A stretch of DNA of 64,000 nucleotides. Source: CBDIBC01 sp965276635 (GTDB taxonomy: Bacteria; Actinomycetota; Acidimicrobiia; Acidimicrobiales; Palsa-688). Below are positions 47,134 through 56,394 of this stretch, one piece after another (position 1 is the first letter of the stretch; every line of letters starts with the position of its first letter). The notes beneath the pieces are model-generated. The model worked only from the letters and a program-made list of their open reading frames with translations, did not search any database and was not told where the DNA came from. Position numbers and translations under genes: made by a program. The stretch spans positions 124,001 through 188,000 of the forward strand of contig CBDIBC010000005.1 of assembly GCA_965276635.1 (NCBI GenBank). The letters run 5' to 3'.

Positions 47134-49599
47134 TTGGCCGACGATCGACAACCGACCCGCTCGTTTCGTTGGTTCGCCGGCGTCCTGTTCGTCGCGTCGG
47201 CACTCGGATTCGTCGCGTCAGCTTTCGGGGCCGGGTGGTTTGCCAGCCGATCGGGCTTCTGGCCGAACTGGACCATCGTCGCCGTGTTCGGCGGCTTGGT
47301 CCTCCTGAGCGAGAACCTGTCGATCCAGTTCCCGACATCGCTCGCCATCAGCCCGCAGCTGGTGCTGGTGATGGCGGCCATCGTGGCCTTCAACGATCGA
47401 GGCGCGGTGATCGGCGCGCTGATCATCGGTGCGGGCGGCGGTCTCGTGCTGCGCTCGATCCAGCACCGCCGATGGGCCGTGACCTGCTTCAACATCGGGC
47501 AGATGAGCCTCTCGGCAGGGACGGCGGCCCTGGTGGCCGATTCGCTGAACCGCGCCGGGGCTTCGGACTGGTTGACCTTCGCCCTCACACCGGTCACCTA
47601 CATCGTCGTCAACGCCGGACTGGTGCTGCCTGCGGTCGCCCTCCGCACCAACCAGCCGGTCCGGTCAGTGTGGCTGGATGCGCGGACTCCCCTCGTCAGC
47701 GACCTGGCCTTCGGGGTGGTAGGGGTGCTGCTCGGCCGGTTGTACCGAGCCGCCGGTCCGATCAGCATCCTGGCCGTGGTGGTCCCCGCCGTGGTGGCCC
47801 GCACCGTGTTCGTGTCGGTCGTGCGGTTTCGCCTGGCCTACCACCGGCTGGAGCTGCTCTACGGCTTCGCCAAGGAGCTCGACCGGACCCGGGACGCACC
47901 CGACGCAGTCGCCGCCATGTTGGAGCAGTTCCGCACCCTGCTCATCGCCGACCTGGTCGAGGTCACCATGCTCTCCGAGCTCGGCTGGCGCCGGACCACC
48001 CTCCATCCAGGGGCACATCGAGCAGACGAGCGCCAGGGGTCCGGGGCGCCGGTGGAGGCCGATCCCGTACCGGAGGAGCCTGTGCTCATCGCCCAGCTGG
48101 ACGCCGATCATCCCCTGGCTCTGGCCATGGCCGATCGACGGATCACCTCGGCGATGCTCGCCCCGCTCTGGGTCGACGAGCGGCTCATCGGGACCATCCT
48201 GGTCGGGAGCCCGGCCAACGACCGAGCATTTGACACCGAGGACCTCCGGCTCCTCGAGACGCTGGCCAACCACGCAGCCGTGTTCATGGAGAACAACCGC
48301 TTGGTCGGGCAGATGCGCTTCGACTCCCACCACGATCCGCTCACGGGCCTGCCGAACCGGGTCCGGTTCAACGAGCTGATGGCGGCCTCGACGGTCCCGA
48401 GCGCCGTGCTCCTGGTCGACCTCGACCGCTTCAAGGAGGTCAACGACACCCTCGGCCACGACCACGGTGACCTCCTCCTCGGCTTGGTGGCCGGCCGGAT
48501 CGCCGACGAGATCGGGACCAAGGCGATCACTGCTCGTCTCGGCGGCGACGAGTTCGGTGTGCTCCTCCCCGCCACCACGAGCGGCGACGCCGCCCAGGTC
48601 GCCGTCGCCCTCCTCGCCGCGCTGGAGCAGCCGTTCCTGGTCGCCGAGCTGGAGCTCGAGATCACTGCGAGCATCGGCGTATCGGTCGCGGGTGTCGACA
48701 CCGACGACCCCAAGAAGCTGCTCCAGCAGGCGGACGTCGCCATGTACTCGGCCAAGGAGGCCCACAGCGGCTGGGAGCTGTACTCGGCCGAGCGAGACCA
48801 CTACAGCCCGTGGCGCCTGTCGCTGGCCAGCGCCCTCCGGCGAGCCATCGACACCGGTGAGCTCGAGGTCCACTACCAGCCGAAGTCCAGCTTGCTGGAC
48901 CGGCGGATCGTCGGCCTCGAAGCCCTCGTCCGCTGGCGTCACCCCCGCCTGGGCATGATCAGTCCTGACCAGTTCGTGCCGATCGCCGAGCACGCCGGCC
49001 TCATCCGCCCACTGACCTTGCTGGTGCTGACCGCAGCATGCCGTCAACACCAGCTGCTGCGAGGGCTCGGGTTCGACCTGGACTTCGCGGTCAACCTCTC
49101 GGTCCGCTCGGTGCTCGATGTGAACCTGCCGGACCAGGTGGGCGCCGTGCTGCAGGAGCACCACGTGGACCCGGCAGCGCTCACCCTGGAGATCACCGAG
49201 GGCAGCCTCATGGCCGACCCGGCCCGCACCATCGGGGTGCTCGGCCGGCTGTCAGCCCTGGGGACCTCGGTGTCCATCGACGACTTCGGCACCGGCTTCT
49301 CGTCGCTGGGGTACCTAAAACGACTTCCCGCCGACGAGGTCAAGATCGACCGAAGCTTCGTCGCCGGCATGCTCACTAACCTGAGCGATGCGGCCATCGT
49401 GCGATCCACCATCGACCTCGCCCACAACCTCGGCCTGCGGGCCGTGGCCGAAGGCGTGCAGGACTCTCGTACCTGGACTGCGCTGGCCGACCTCGGCTGC
49501 GACCACGCCCAGGGCTTCTACATCAGCCCCCCGCTGCCCGGCGACGAGCTGGTGGCGTGGTTGCACGGCGCCCAGCGGGCCTCCGACCCGCTGTTCTGA
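47134..49599 (+). CDS. Membrane GGDEF-EAL cyclic-di-GMP enzyme with GAF-like domain
   Basis: An 821-residue signalling protein. Residues 10-230 hold about six membrane helices of a MASE-like sensor; a GAF-like domain covers about 240-385. The GGDEF domain begins DPLTGLPNR (about 400) with the active-site motif GGDEF near 470; no RxxD inhibitory site precedes it. The EAL domain has EALVRWRHP (about 596), EITEGSL, DDFGTGFSS (about 715) and KIDRSF, so both cyclase and phosphodiesterase motifs look intact. The start is TTG 47134 with GGGAG 8 bp upstream. Confidence 0.92.
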   Translation: MADDRQPTRSFRWFAGVLFVASALGFVASAFGAGWFASRSGFWPNWTIVAVFGGLVLLSENLSIQFPTSLAISPQLVLVMAAIVAFNDRGAVIGALIIGAGGGLVLRSIQHRRWAVTCFNIGQMSLSAGTAALVADSLNRAGASDWLTFALTPVTYIVVNAGLVLPAVALRTNQPVRSVWLDARTPLVSDLAFGVVGVLLGRLYRAAGPISILAVVVPAVVARTVFVSVVRFRLAYHRLELLYGFAKELDRTRDAPDAVAAMLEQFRTLLIADLVEVTMLSELGWRRTTLHPGAHRADERQGSGAPVEADPVPEEPVLIAQLDADHPLALAMADRRITSAMLAPLWVDERLIGTILVGSPANDRAFDTEDLRLLETLANHAAVFMENNRLVGQMRFDSHHDPLTGLPNRVRFNELMAASTVPSAVLLVDLDRFKEVNDTLGHDHGDLLLGLVAGRIADEIGTKAITARLGGDEFGVLLPATTSGDAAQVAVALLAALEQPFLVAELELEITASIGVSVAGVDTDDPKKLLQQADVAMYSAKEAHSGWELYSAERDHYSPWRLSLASALRRAIDTGELEVHYQPKSSLLDRRIVGLEALVRWRHPRLGMISPDQFVPIAEHAGLIRPLTLLVLTAACRQHQLLRGLGFDLDFAVNLSVRSVLDVNLPDQVGAVLQEHHVDPAALTLEITEGSLMADPARTIGVLGRLSALGTSVSIDDFGTGFSSLGYLKRLPADEVKIDRSFVAGMLTNLSDAAIVRSTIDLAHNLGLRAVAEGVQDSRTWTALADLGCDHAQGFYISPPLPGDELVAWLHGAQRASDPLF

Positions 49600-49765
49600 C
49601 GCGGCGAGTGCGACAGGCGGTCGGGCGGCAGCCGGTCGAGATCATCCTTCGTCCTCTTCGCCCGAACTGGGCGGATTAGGGGGTGGCGGACACGCCCGAC
49701 GGGTAAGCTCCATCGTGGGGCCGCGGCGTGGTCTGTGACCCGAGTGCCAGACCCTCGATTCGAGC

Positions 49766-51520
49766 ATGCCTGTGGCCTCCTCACATCCGACGGGCGCGGC
49801 GCTTCCCGGCCGACGTTCTTCCTCCGCTCACGGGGCGCAGCGCTCGCGCGCCACGACTGTGGGGGCCCCGGGCAGGCGCCGGGCTGGGTCGATGGCCGGC
49901 GCCACCATGGCGCTCGTCGCCTTGGCCCTGACCGTCGTCCCCGCGAGCGTCGCCGCCGCGGCCCCGACGCTCGTGTGGTCGGTCCTGTCACCGCCCACGG
50001 CGCCGCCGCCGCTGCAGTACGCCAGCGCCACCTACGACGGGGACAACCACACCCTGGTCCTCTTCGGGGGCGCCCTGTCGAACGGATCCGTCTCGGGAGC
50101 CACGTGGATCTGGAACGGGTCGACGTGGGCCCAGTCGAGCCCCGCCTTGGCCGCGCCGGTGGGCCGCACCCATGCCGCGCTCGCCTTCGATCCCGCCCAG
50201 CACCAACTGATCCTCTTCGGCGGCATCGACAGCACCGGTCAGCTCCTCGACGACACCTGGGCATGGAACGGGCAGTCGTGGACCCAGCTGTCCCCGGCCC
50301 AGTCGCCCTCGGCTCGGGACGGCGCGGCGATCGCCGCCGATCCGAGCGGCGGCCTCGTCCTCTTCGGCGGGATGGGCAGCGCACCAGCGGCGACGGCTAT
50401 GCCCGACACCACGAGCACGACGCTGGCGGCCGCCAGCGTCGCCAGTGCCGCCACCAGCGCCGGATCGGCGACCGTGCTCGGTGATACCTGGACGTGGAGC
50501 GGCACGACGTGGGCGCCGACATCGACAACCGGGCCGCCGGCACGCACCGCAGCCGCCCTGAGCACGGACTCCAGCCACCACCAAGCTGTCCTCTTCGGGG
50601 GCCTGGCCGGTGGAGTGCAGCTCGACGACACCTGGACATGGAACGGATCGGCGTGGGTACCGGCTGCGCCGACGACGTCGCCGCCCGCCCGGGTCAACGC
50701 CGTGTTCGCCGACGACCCGACCGCAGGGGGTCCGATCCTCTTCGGCGGATCAAGGGGAACGGCAGCCCAGAACGACTCGTGGCTGTGGGACGGCGCATCG
50801 TGGCAGTCGGTCGCAGCATCCACGCCGCCCCCCGCCCGCGCCGGTGCCGCCGCCGGTGCCGACATCGGCGCCGGCCATCTGGTGGTCTTCGGGGGCGTGG
50901 CCACCGACGGCACTCCCCTCGGTGACACGCAGGTGCTCGGCCCCCAGCCCGTCACCGCCACGCCCAAGCCGGCGCCCAGCCCACTCGCCCCCACCAACCC
51001 GACTCGACCGGGGGGCACCACGACCACGACGCGGCCGAACGGCAGGACGCCGGCGCCCAGTCGACCAACGCCGAGCGGCCCGGGGACGACACCGACCACG
51101 CTCGCAGCTCCACCGGTGCAGGCGCCGGCCGTGCGCACGGTGGCACCGGGCTCCCTGGTAACCCTGCTGGGCAACGGCTTCGCCGCCCACGCCACCATCA
51201 CCATCACCTTCCACTCGACCCCATCCATGGTCGGGCGGACGACCGCCGACGGATCCGGGCAGTTCTCGGCCACCGTCGCCGTGCCCGTGCATGCGGCAGC
51301 CGGTGAGCACCGCTTCGTCGCCAGTGGTCCCGGCCCGGAGGGAACCGTCACCCGGCTCGTCACCACGATCATGGTGTCCAAGTCGGGCCTGACCGCCGGC
51401 ACGCACCACGATCCCTGGGTGACACCGATCATGATCGGGATCTCGATCCTCATCCCGATCGGCACCTACGCGTTCCTCGCCCTCCGGGGACGCCGGCGGG
51501 TCGGCCAGCCTGCGTCCTGA
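49766..51520 (+). CDS. Secreted Kelch-repeat surface protein with C-terminal anchor
   Basis: A 584-residue exported protein. The signal helix is AGATMALVALALTVVPASVA; ATG 49766 or ATG 49892 could be the start. Five to six Kelch units follow, each with LVLFGG, DDTWTWNG and a W-x-[QP] turn, which should fold as a beta propeller. A Pro/Thr-rich linker, an Ig-like or IPT-like domain (VTLLGNGFAAHATITITFHS) and a C-terminal membrane helix (MIGISILIPIGTYAFLAL) with basic tail complete the protein. Role: cell-surface binding; ligand unknown. Confidence 0.82.
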   Translation: MPVASSHPTGAALPGRRSSSAHGAQRSRATTVGAPGRRRAGSMAGATMALVALALTVVPASVAAAAPTLVWSVLSPPTAPPPLQYASATYDGDNHTLVLFGGALSNGSVSGATWIWNGSTWAQSSPALAAPVGRTHAALAFDPAQHQLILFGGIDSTGQLLDDTWAWNGQSWTQLSPAQSPSARDGAAIAADPSGGLVLFGGMGSAPAATAMPDTTSTTLAAASVASAATSAGSATVLGDTWTWSGTTWAPTSTTGPPARTAAALSTDSSHHQAVLFGGLAGGVQLDDTWTWNGSAWVPAAPTTSPPARVNAVFADDPTAGGPILFGGSRGTAAQNDSWLWDGASWQSVAASTPPPARAGAAAGADIGAGHLVVFGGVATDGTPLGDTQVLGPQPVTATPKPAPSPLAPTNPTRPGGTTTTTRPNGRTPAPSRPTPSGPGTTPTTLAAPPVQAPAVRTVAPGSLVTLLGNGFAAHATITITFHSTPSMVGRTTADGSGQFSATVAVPVHAAAGEHRFVASGPGPEGTVTRLVTTIMVSKSGLTAGTHHDPWVTPIMIGISILIPIGTYAFLALRGRRRVGQPAS

Positions 51521-51542
51521 GCGCCGGCCTCTCGGCCAGCGT

Positions 51543-52337
51543 TCAACGGTCGGAGCCGGTCTGGTCGGCGGCGCCGTCAGGTTGGGCCAGATCGATCAGC
51601 GTGTCGACCAGACCGAGGGCATCACGCTTGCGCTCGATGAAACCCCAGTACATCGAAGTGCCCGAGCCACCTCGGTACCCGACGGCATCGCGGACGATCC
51701 GGGAGTACCGCTCAGGGACGTCAGCCAGCACCGCAGGTCCCGCTGCCGTCTTGGAGAGCACCACACCGGTCGTCGCCATCACGTACAGACGCGCCACCTC
51801 GAGGAGTCCTTCGGTGACGGGCAGGCGGATCCACAGCGCAGCCGGCCGGTGGCGGGCGGAACGGGCCCACGCCTGCCATCGGGTCGCCAGACGCCGACGG
51901 GCCCAGGCCTGCAGCGCCGGGCCGTCCTGCCAGCACGACAACCACTCCGGCCCGCGAAGCGCTACCGCCTCGTCGGCGAGCAGCTGCCAGGTGAAGGGGT
52001 TGGCGAGCTCGTCTCCTCGCACCAGCTCCGTTCCCTGGTAACAAAGAACGTGGCCAGCTGCCGGGTCGGTGGCCAGCTCGGCGACCGACGCGTAAGCCAG
52101 CCGCGCCGGCTCACGGCGTCCGCCCAGATCGGCGTGCAATCGCAGCGCGGCCTCAGGGGCGGCCACATCCCATGCCCGATCGCTCACCGCCACCAGGTCG
52201 ATGTTGCTGCGCCGGGGGTGGTAGTCGCCGAGGGCGACGGAGCCGACCAGGTAGAGACCGCTGAGAGCGCCGGGGGCGACGCGGTCCATGCCGGCTGCGT
52301 AGGCGCCGACACGAGATCGCACCTCGTCAGTGAGCAC
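51543..52337 (-). CDS. Nucleotidyltransferase-fold protein with DUF4111/AadA-like C-terminus
   Basis: A 264-residue protein resembling aminoglycoside adenylyltransferases. The nucleotidyltransferase motif is YLVGSVALGDYHPRRSNIDL; the usual first metal Asp of the D-x-D pair is Asn here. The C-terminal part resembles DUF4111 (RLPVTEGLLEVARLYVMATT, then GFIERKRDALGLVDTLIDLA). GTG 52335-52337 is chosen because the family motif begins about 28 residues later. It may be an antibiotic-modifying enzyme or an inactive relative. It is divergent from the MFS gene. Confidence 0.78.
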   Translation of the reverse strand: MLTDEVRSRVGAYAAGMDRVAPGALSGLYLVGSVALGDYHPRRSNIDLVAVSDRAWDVAAPEAALRLHADLGGRREPARLAYASVAELATDPAAGHVLCYQGTELVRGDELANPFTWQLLADEAVALRGPEWLSCWQDGPALQAWARRRLATRWQAWARSARHRPAALWIRLPVTEGLLEVARLYVMATTGVVLSKTAAGPAVLADVPERYSRIVRDAVGYRGGSGTSMYWGFIERKRDALGLVDTLIDLAQPDGAADQTGSDR

Positions 52338-52410
52338 CCGCCCAGTCTGGCCGCTCCCCCGTTGGGGCGGGTCTCGTCGCCGCCAGCCGCCAACCCTAAG
52401 GTAGCCGGCC

Positions 52411-53709
52411 ATGGCCCGGCCCGGATGGCTGATCGATCTGACGCCGCTGCGCCAGTATCGCGACTTCCGCCTGATCATGAGCGGGCAGCTGGCATCGCTG
52501 CTCGGAACCCAGCTCACCGTCGTGGCCGTCCCGTTCCAGGTGTACCGCCTCACCCACTCGTCGCTGGCAGTCGGGTTGGCGAGCGCCAGCCAGGTGATCC
52601 CGCTGCTGGTTGGCTCCTTGATCGGCGGATCGGTGGTGGACGCTGTCGACCGGCGGCGACTGCTGCTGATCGTGGAGACCCTCATGGGACTCTCCTCGGC
52701 GGGCTTGGCTCTCAACGCCGATCGCGGCGCCGTGCTCTGGCCTCTGTTCGTGTTCCCGGCCGTCACCGCCGGGCTGTCGGGGTTCGACAGCCCCGGTCGC
52801 AACTCCATCATCGCCCGTCTGGTGCAACCCGAGCAGCTTCCGACGGCCAATGCCATGTTCCAGGCCCTGGCCCAGCTCGGCTCGGTGGCCGGCCCCGCCG
52901 TAGGCGGCCTGCTGCTCGCCGGAGCCGGTGTGGTGTTCGTGTACTGGATCGACGTGGCCAGCTTCGCCGTGTCGCTGGGGCTGGTGTGGGCGATGGGTCC
53001 CCAGCCGGCACCGCACCAAGGCGGAAAGCCGGGGTTGCGCTCCATCGCCGATGGCTTCCGATTCGTCCGCACCCGCCAGGGCCTGCAGGGCGCCTACCTG
53101 ATCGACATCAACGCCATGGTCTTCGGCATGCCTCGTGCCCTGTTCCCGGCGCTGGCCGTCCACACCTTCGGCGGCGGTGCCAGCACCGTCGGCTTCCTCT
53201 ACGCCTCCCCCGGCGCCGGGGCGCTGGTCGGGGCCCTCACCACCGGCTGGGTCGGGCGGATCCGTCGGCAGGGTCGGGCGGTGATCATCGCCGTCATGGT
53301 CTGGGGTGCGGCCATCGCCGCCTTCGGTATCGTGTCCTGGCTGCCAGCCGCCATCGTGCTCCTAGCCGTGGCCGGCTGGGCCGACGTCATCTCGGCGGTG
53401 TTCCGCAACACCATCGTCCAATCCGGCGTTCCCGACCGGTTCCGCGGCCGCTTGTCGTCCTTGCAGATCGCCGTGGTCACCGGCGGCCCGCGCATCGGCG
53501 ACCTGGAAGCCGGCGGGGTGGCAACGGCGCTCGGTGACCAGTTCTCGGTGGTATCCGGCGGCCTGGCCTGTGTAGCCGGCGCGCTGGTTCTGGCCCGGCT
53601 CCTCCCCGGCTTCCGCCACCATGAGCGGGACACCGAAGCCCGCGAAGCCGCCACCGAAGCCGCCGTCGAAGCCCACGCTGAGCTCGACGGGAACGAGCCC
53701 GGCCGCTGA
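52411..53709 (+). CDS. EntS/MFS_3-type major facilitator transporter
   Basis: A 432-residue membrane protein with 12 predicted helices. The start RQYRDFRLIMSGQLASLLGT and the early segment VAVPFQVYRLTHSSLAVGL are typical of EntS-like MFS exporters. The MFS loop appears as GGSVVDAVDRRRLLL. The C-terminal tail is acidic and soluble. Likely substrate: siderophores or drugs; not predictable. It is divergent from the nucleotidyltransferase gene by 73 bp. Confidence 0.88.
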   Translation: MARPGWLIDLTPLRQYRDFRLIMSGQLASLLGTQLTVVAVPFQVYRLTHSSLAVGLASASQVIPLLVGSLIGGSVVDAVDRRRLLLIVETLMGLSSAGLALNADRGAVLWPLFVFPAVTAGLSGFDSPGRNSIIARLVQPEQLPTANAMFQALAQLGSVAGPAVGGLLLAGAGVVFVYWIDVASFAVSLGLVWAMGPQPAPHQGGKPGLRSIADGFRFVRTRQGLQGAYLIDINAMVFGMPRALFPALAVHTFGGGASTVGFLYASPGAGALVGALTTGWVGRIRRQGRAVIIAVMVWGAAIAAFGIVSWLPAAIVLLAVAGWADVISAVFRNTIVQSGVPDRFRGRLSSLQIAVVTGGPRIGDLEAGGVATALGDQFSVVSGGLACVAGALVLARLLPGFRHHERDTEAREAATEAAVEAHAELDGNEPGR

Positions 53710-53770
53710 CCGGCGGGCCCGTCGGATCTGCGCAACTGTCAGCCTCTGCGAGCCTGGCCGTTCTGTTCTG

Positions 53771-53844
53771 CGCCCCCGGCAGGACTCGAACCTGCGACCC
53801 GCCGCTTAGAAGGCGGCCGCTCTATCCATCTGAGCTACGAGGGC
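53771..53844 (-). tRNA. tRNA-Arg (anticodon TCT)
   Basis: Read on the minus strand, the acceptor GCCCTCG pairs with CGGGGGC (one T-G pair), the anticodon stem GCCGC/GCGGC encloses CTTCTAA giving TCT, and the T arm is GCAGG-TTCGAGT-CCTGC. The discriminator is G; CCA is not encoded. A broken integrase lies on its 5' side. Confidence 0.94.
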
Positions 53845-53925
53845 GAGGTGGCGGTCCACGGCCACGGGGTGAAAGGAAGACATGGCTACGACCGACACGA
53901 CCCCCCAGCGTAGGTGACCTGAACG

Positions 53926-54496
53926 AGCTGGTCCCCGACTTCGAGCGGTCCCTCCGAGCGGCCAACAAGAGCCCCAAGACGGTCAAGATCTACGGCGAGG
54001 AGGCCCGGGGCATGATCGAGCTCTTCGCCACCACGGGTGGCCCTCGTGATCGGTAAGGGCCGACGACCCCGGGCGTGTCCCTATGGCGCCAAGGCGGCCC
54101 AGGCTCTCGACCGCTACCTGCGGGTGCGCAAGGTCCACGCGCACGCCACCAGCGATTGGGCTGTGGATCGGCAAGAAGGGTCGCGTCGCCGCCTCCGGGC
54201 TGCGCCAGATACTGGAGCGCCGGGCCGAGCTGGCCGGCATCGGTCACGTCCACCCCCACCAGCTTCGACACACCTACGCCCATGCGTTCCTGGCCGAAGC
54301 CGGCAACGAGGGCGACGTGATGATGCTCGCCGGGTGGCGCAGCCGACAGATGCTCCGGCGATACGCGGGAGCAATAGCAGCGGCTCGGGCGCAAGGCGCC
54401 TATCGGCGAATGGGGATCGGAAACCGGCTGCAGGCGCAGCCGGTTGCAGGCACCTCGCCCGATGTCATCAGCTCCGCAGGCCACCCTGTGTGTTAG
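53926..54496 (+). pseudogene. Tyrosine recombinase/integrase, broken
   Basis: Three frame-separated pieces of one integrase. The N-terminal SAM-like core-binding part is FERSLRAANKSPKTVKIYGE. It jumps to VALVIGKGRRPRACPYGAKA and LDRYLRVRK, losing the box I catalytic Arg segment. The C-terminal piece has GKKGRVAASGLRQILERR, the HPHQLRHTYAHAFLAEAG box with His and Arg, and the RRYAG tyrosine. A deletion and at least two frameshifts inactivate it. It lies at the 5' side of tRNA-Arg, the less usual side for an integrated element. Confidence 0.82.
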
Positions 54497-54775
54497 GCGG
54501 TCGTAACTGCCGAGGCTGCGGTATCGTCAACGGGCTTCCGCTGATCAACCCCATGCCCGCAGGAACAGGCGAGGGGGGTACGGGTACGCCAGCCCCCTAC
54601 ACGATTACGGCGACGGCCGAAGGGATGACCGGCACGTTGAAAAGGGCGCAGCTCAGCTACGGGCATGCGGCGAGTGCAGCCTCCGCCGAACACCATGGAT
54701 CTCGGTCGCACGAGCTCGTTCAGGTGCGAGCACAGGCCACCATTGCGCCAAGGAGCATAGGGGATCTCGGGAACC

Positions 54776-54823
54776 CGATCCGTAGCTCCGCCGATCCGTA
54801 GCTCCGCCGATCCGTAGCTCCGC
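54776..54823. repeat. Three tandem copies of a 16-bp unit
   Basis: CGATCCGTAGCTCCGC is repeated perfectly at 54776-54791, 54792-54807 and 54808-54823. The period is not a multiple of three and no gene spans it. Identical copies indicate recent slippage or a protein-binding array. Confidence 0.8.
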
Positions 54824-54891
54824 ACGGTCGGGGCCAGATCCGAGAATTCCTGGCGCGCCGGTACCAGGCGCCAGTCAGCCGCCCTAAGTCG

Positions 54892-54944
54892 CAACTGGTG
54901 GTCGAGTGCGGGCTGATATTCAAGGTGCAGTCGACCACCAGTTG
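54892..54944. repeat. Perfect 14-bp inverted repeat
   Basis: CAACTGGTGGTCGA (54892-54905) and TCGACCACCAGTTG (54931-54944) are exact inverted copies with a 25-bp spacer. It lies about 60 bp beyond the stop of the sigma factor gene. No T tract follows, so a simple terminator is unlikely; it may be an element end or a binding site. Confidence 0.7.
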
Positions 54945-55003
54945 GTACTGCCGCGCGCCGTCGCCCGCGGTCCCCACCGCAAGCGATCAAGACAATGGAT
55001 CGC

Positions 55004-55939
55004 TCAGCTGGCCAACAGGTCGCGCGCTCCCGTCTCCACCGAGGGGTTGCGCAACTTGAACAAGGCAGTCCGCTCGATCTGGCGGATGCGCTCGCGAGTC
55101 AGATCGAGCGCGGCGCCAACCTCCTCCAGCGTGCGAGGCTCGCCTCGGTCCAGCCCGTAACGGAGTCGCAGGATGTCCTTCTCGCGGTCGTCGAGAGGCG
55201 CCAAGAGCTTGTCGATCTCACCGCCGAGCATGGCGTCGGCGACCAGGTCGAACGGGCTGGGAGCAGACGGGTCGGCGACGACATCGGCCAGCTCGGTATC
55301 ACCCTCCGTGCCGATCGGCGTCTCCAGGCTCACCGGCTCGGCCCCATAGCGGAGCAGGTCGGCGATCTGCTCGCCGGGCAGCTGCATGGCGTTCGCCAGC
55401 TCGGCCACCGTCGGGGTGCGGCCCAGCTCGCCCTCCATCTGGCCGCGCATGCGCAGGAGCCGGCGGATCTGGTCCCCGGCGTGGACGGGCAGCCGGATCG
55501 TGCGCGAGGTATTGTCGATACCCCGGCCGATGGCCTGCCGGATCCACCAGGTGGCGTAGGTGGAGAACTTGAAGCCCTTGCGCCAGTCGAACTTCTCGAC
55601 GGCATGGATGAGCCCCAGGTTTCCCTCCTGGATGAGGTCAAGCAGCGGCATCTCGGCCGACTGGTACTTCTTGGCGATCGAGACGACCAACCTGAGGTTG
55701 GCATTCACGAACATGTCGGTCGCCACCTGCCCGTCTCGCCGGGCACGACGCAGCTTCCGCCGCTCCGCGGGGGCCAGCGCCGCCTCGGATGACAGCTGGG
55801 CGTCGGCGGCTCGCCCCGTCTCCATGACCTGGGCCAGTCGGGCCTCGTCGTCCTTGGACAGCAGGGGGTACTTTCCGATGCCATCCAGGTACAACCGAAC
55901 AAGATCCTGATTCCCTGAGTCCGTCCTTGCCTTCGCCAT
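55004..55939 (-). CDS. Sigma-70 family factor, primary-like (group 1/2)
   Basis: A 311-residue sigma factor without region 1.1. Region 1.2 is LVRLYLDGIGKYPLLSKDDE. Region 2 contains NANLRLVVSIAKKYQ, LLDLIQEGNLGLIHAVEKFD and YATWWIRQAIGR, the RpoD box for -10 recognition. Region 4 has LDDREKDILRLRYGLDRGE and EEVGAALDLTRERIRQIE for the -35. ATG 55937-55939 has AAGGGG upstream. The shorter length suggests a group 2 (HrdB/SigB-like) factor rather than the housekeeping one. Confidence 0.92.
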   Translation of the reverse strand: MAKARTDSGNQDLVRLYLDGIGKYPLLSKDDEARLAQVMETGRAADAQLSSEAALAPAERRKLRRARRDGQVATDMFVNANLRLVVSIAKKYQSAEMPLLDLIQEGNLGLIHAVEKFDWRKGFKFSTYATWWIRQAIGRGIDNTSRTIRLPVHAGDQIRRLLRMRGQMEGELGRTPTVAELANAMQLPGEQIADLLRYGAEPVSLETPIGTEGDTELADVVADPSAPSPFDLVADAMLGGEIDKLLAPLDDREKDILRLRYGLDRGEPRTLEEVGAALDLTRERIRQIERTALFKLRNPSVETGARDLLAS

Positions 55940-56050
55940 CGGCACCCCTTGGCATCGCGATTCACCGGAGGTGTACCCCGGCGGAGGCCCAGCCACACAC
56001 CTAACGAAAATCCAAGGACCTGCCGGTTTGTGCCAGACTGAGCGCTCCTT

Positions 56051-56126
56051 GGTGGCCGTAGCTCAGTTTGGTTAGAGCGCCAGGTTGTGGCCCTGGAGGT
56101 CGGGGGTTCAAGTCCCCTCGGTCACC
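56051..56126 (+). tRNA. tRNA-His (anticodon GTG)
   Basis: The acceptor GTGGCCG pairs with CGGTCAC; the extra 5' G (56051) faces C73 (56126), the tRNA-His identity pair. The anticodon stem CCAGG/CCTGG encloses TTGTGGC, giving GTG. CCA is encoded at 56127-56129. Confidence 0.95.
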
Positions 56127-56185
56127 CCACCAATCAGCCCTGGGCGGACCCCCGGGCGCTGTCCGCTAGATTTGTCTCTTCGCTG

Positions 56186-56257
56186 GCGCCTCTAGCTCAA
56201 CGGCAGAGCAACGGACTCTTAATCCGCAGGTTCTGGGTTCGAATCCCAGGGGGCGCA
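56186..56257 (+). tRNA. tRNA-Lys (anticodon CTT)
   Basis: The acceptor GCGCCTC pairs with GGGGCGC (one T-G). The anticodon loop CTCTTAA gives CTT; its stem ACGGA/TCCGC has an A-C mismatch at the outer pair. The T arm is CTGGG-TTCGAAT-CCCAG. CCA is not encoded. An integrase gene starts 138 bp downstream of the 3' end on the same strand. Confidence 0.93.
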
Positions 56258-56366
56258 CTACGGCATCAGGTGTCAGATAGCAGGTCAGAGGCTTATCCTC
56301 GCGCCTGGACCTTGGGGCTGGCCTTTAGCGGGGACCTGCTGGAGAGGACTTCTTCCCTCTAGGCGC

Positions 56367-56387
56367 CTGCTAAAGACTCTGCTAAAG
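56367..56387. repeat. Direct repeat CTGCTAAAG upstream of the integrase
   Basis: CTGCTAAAG occurs at 56367-56375 and 56379-56387, a 12-bp step, just before the integrase GTG (56395). It may be a binding site for the recombinase or a regulator, or part of its promoter (TAAAGT resembles a weak -10). Confidence 0.45.
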
Positions 56388-56394
56388 TCATCTT

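Larger units (their letters stand above)
54497..55003. other. Gene-free region with repeats downstream of the sigma factor
   Basis: No gene is supported in these 507 bp. It contains three perfect tandem copies of a 16-bp unit (54776-54823) and a perfect 14-bp inverted repeat (54892-54944), listed separately. It looks like remains of mobile DNA between the broken integrase and the sigma factor gene. Confidence 0.5.

Noticed and set aside
46734..47597. Long minus-strand open frame across the RTFSVG repeat and the start of the GGDEF-EAL gene
   Set aside because: It is antisense to a clear membrane protein and its composition is that of a reverse-strand shadow in high-GC DNA; no family features.
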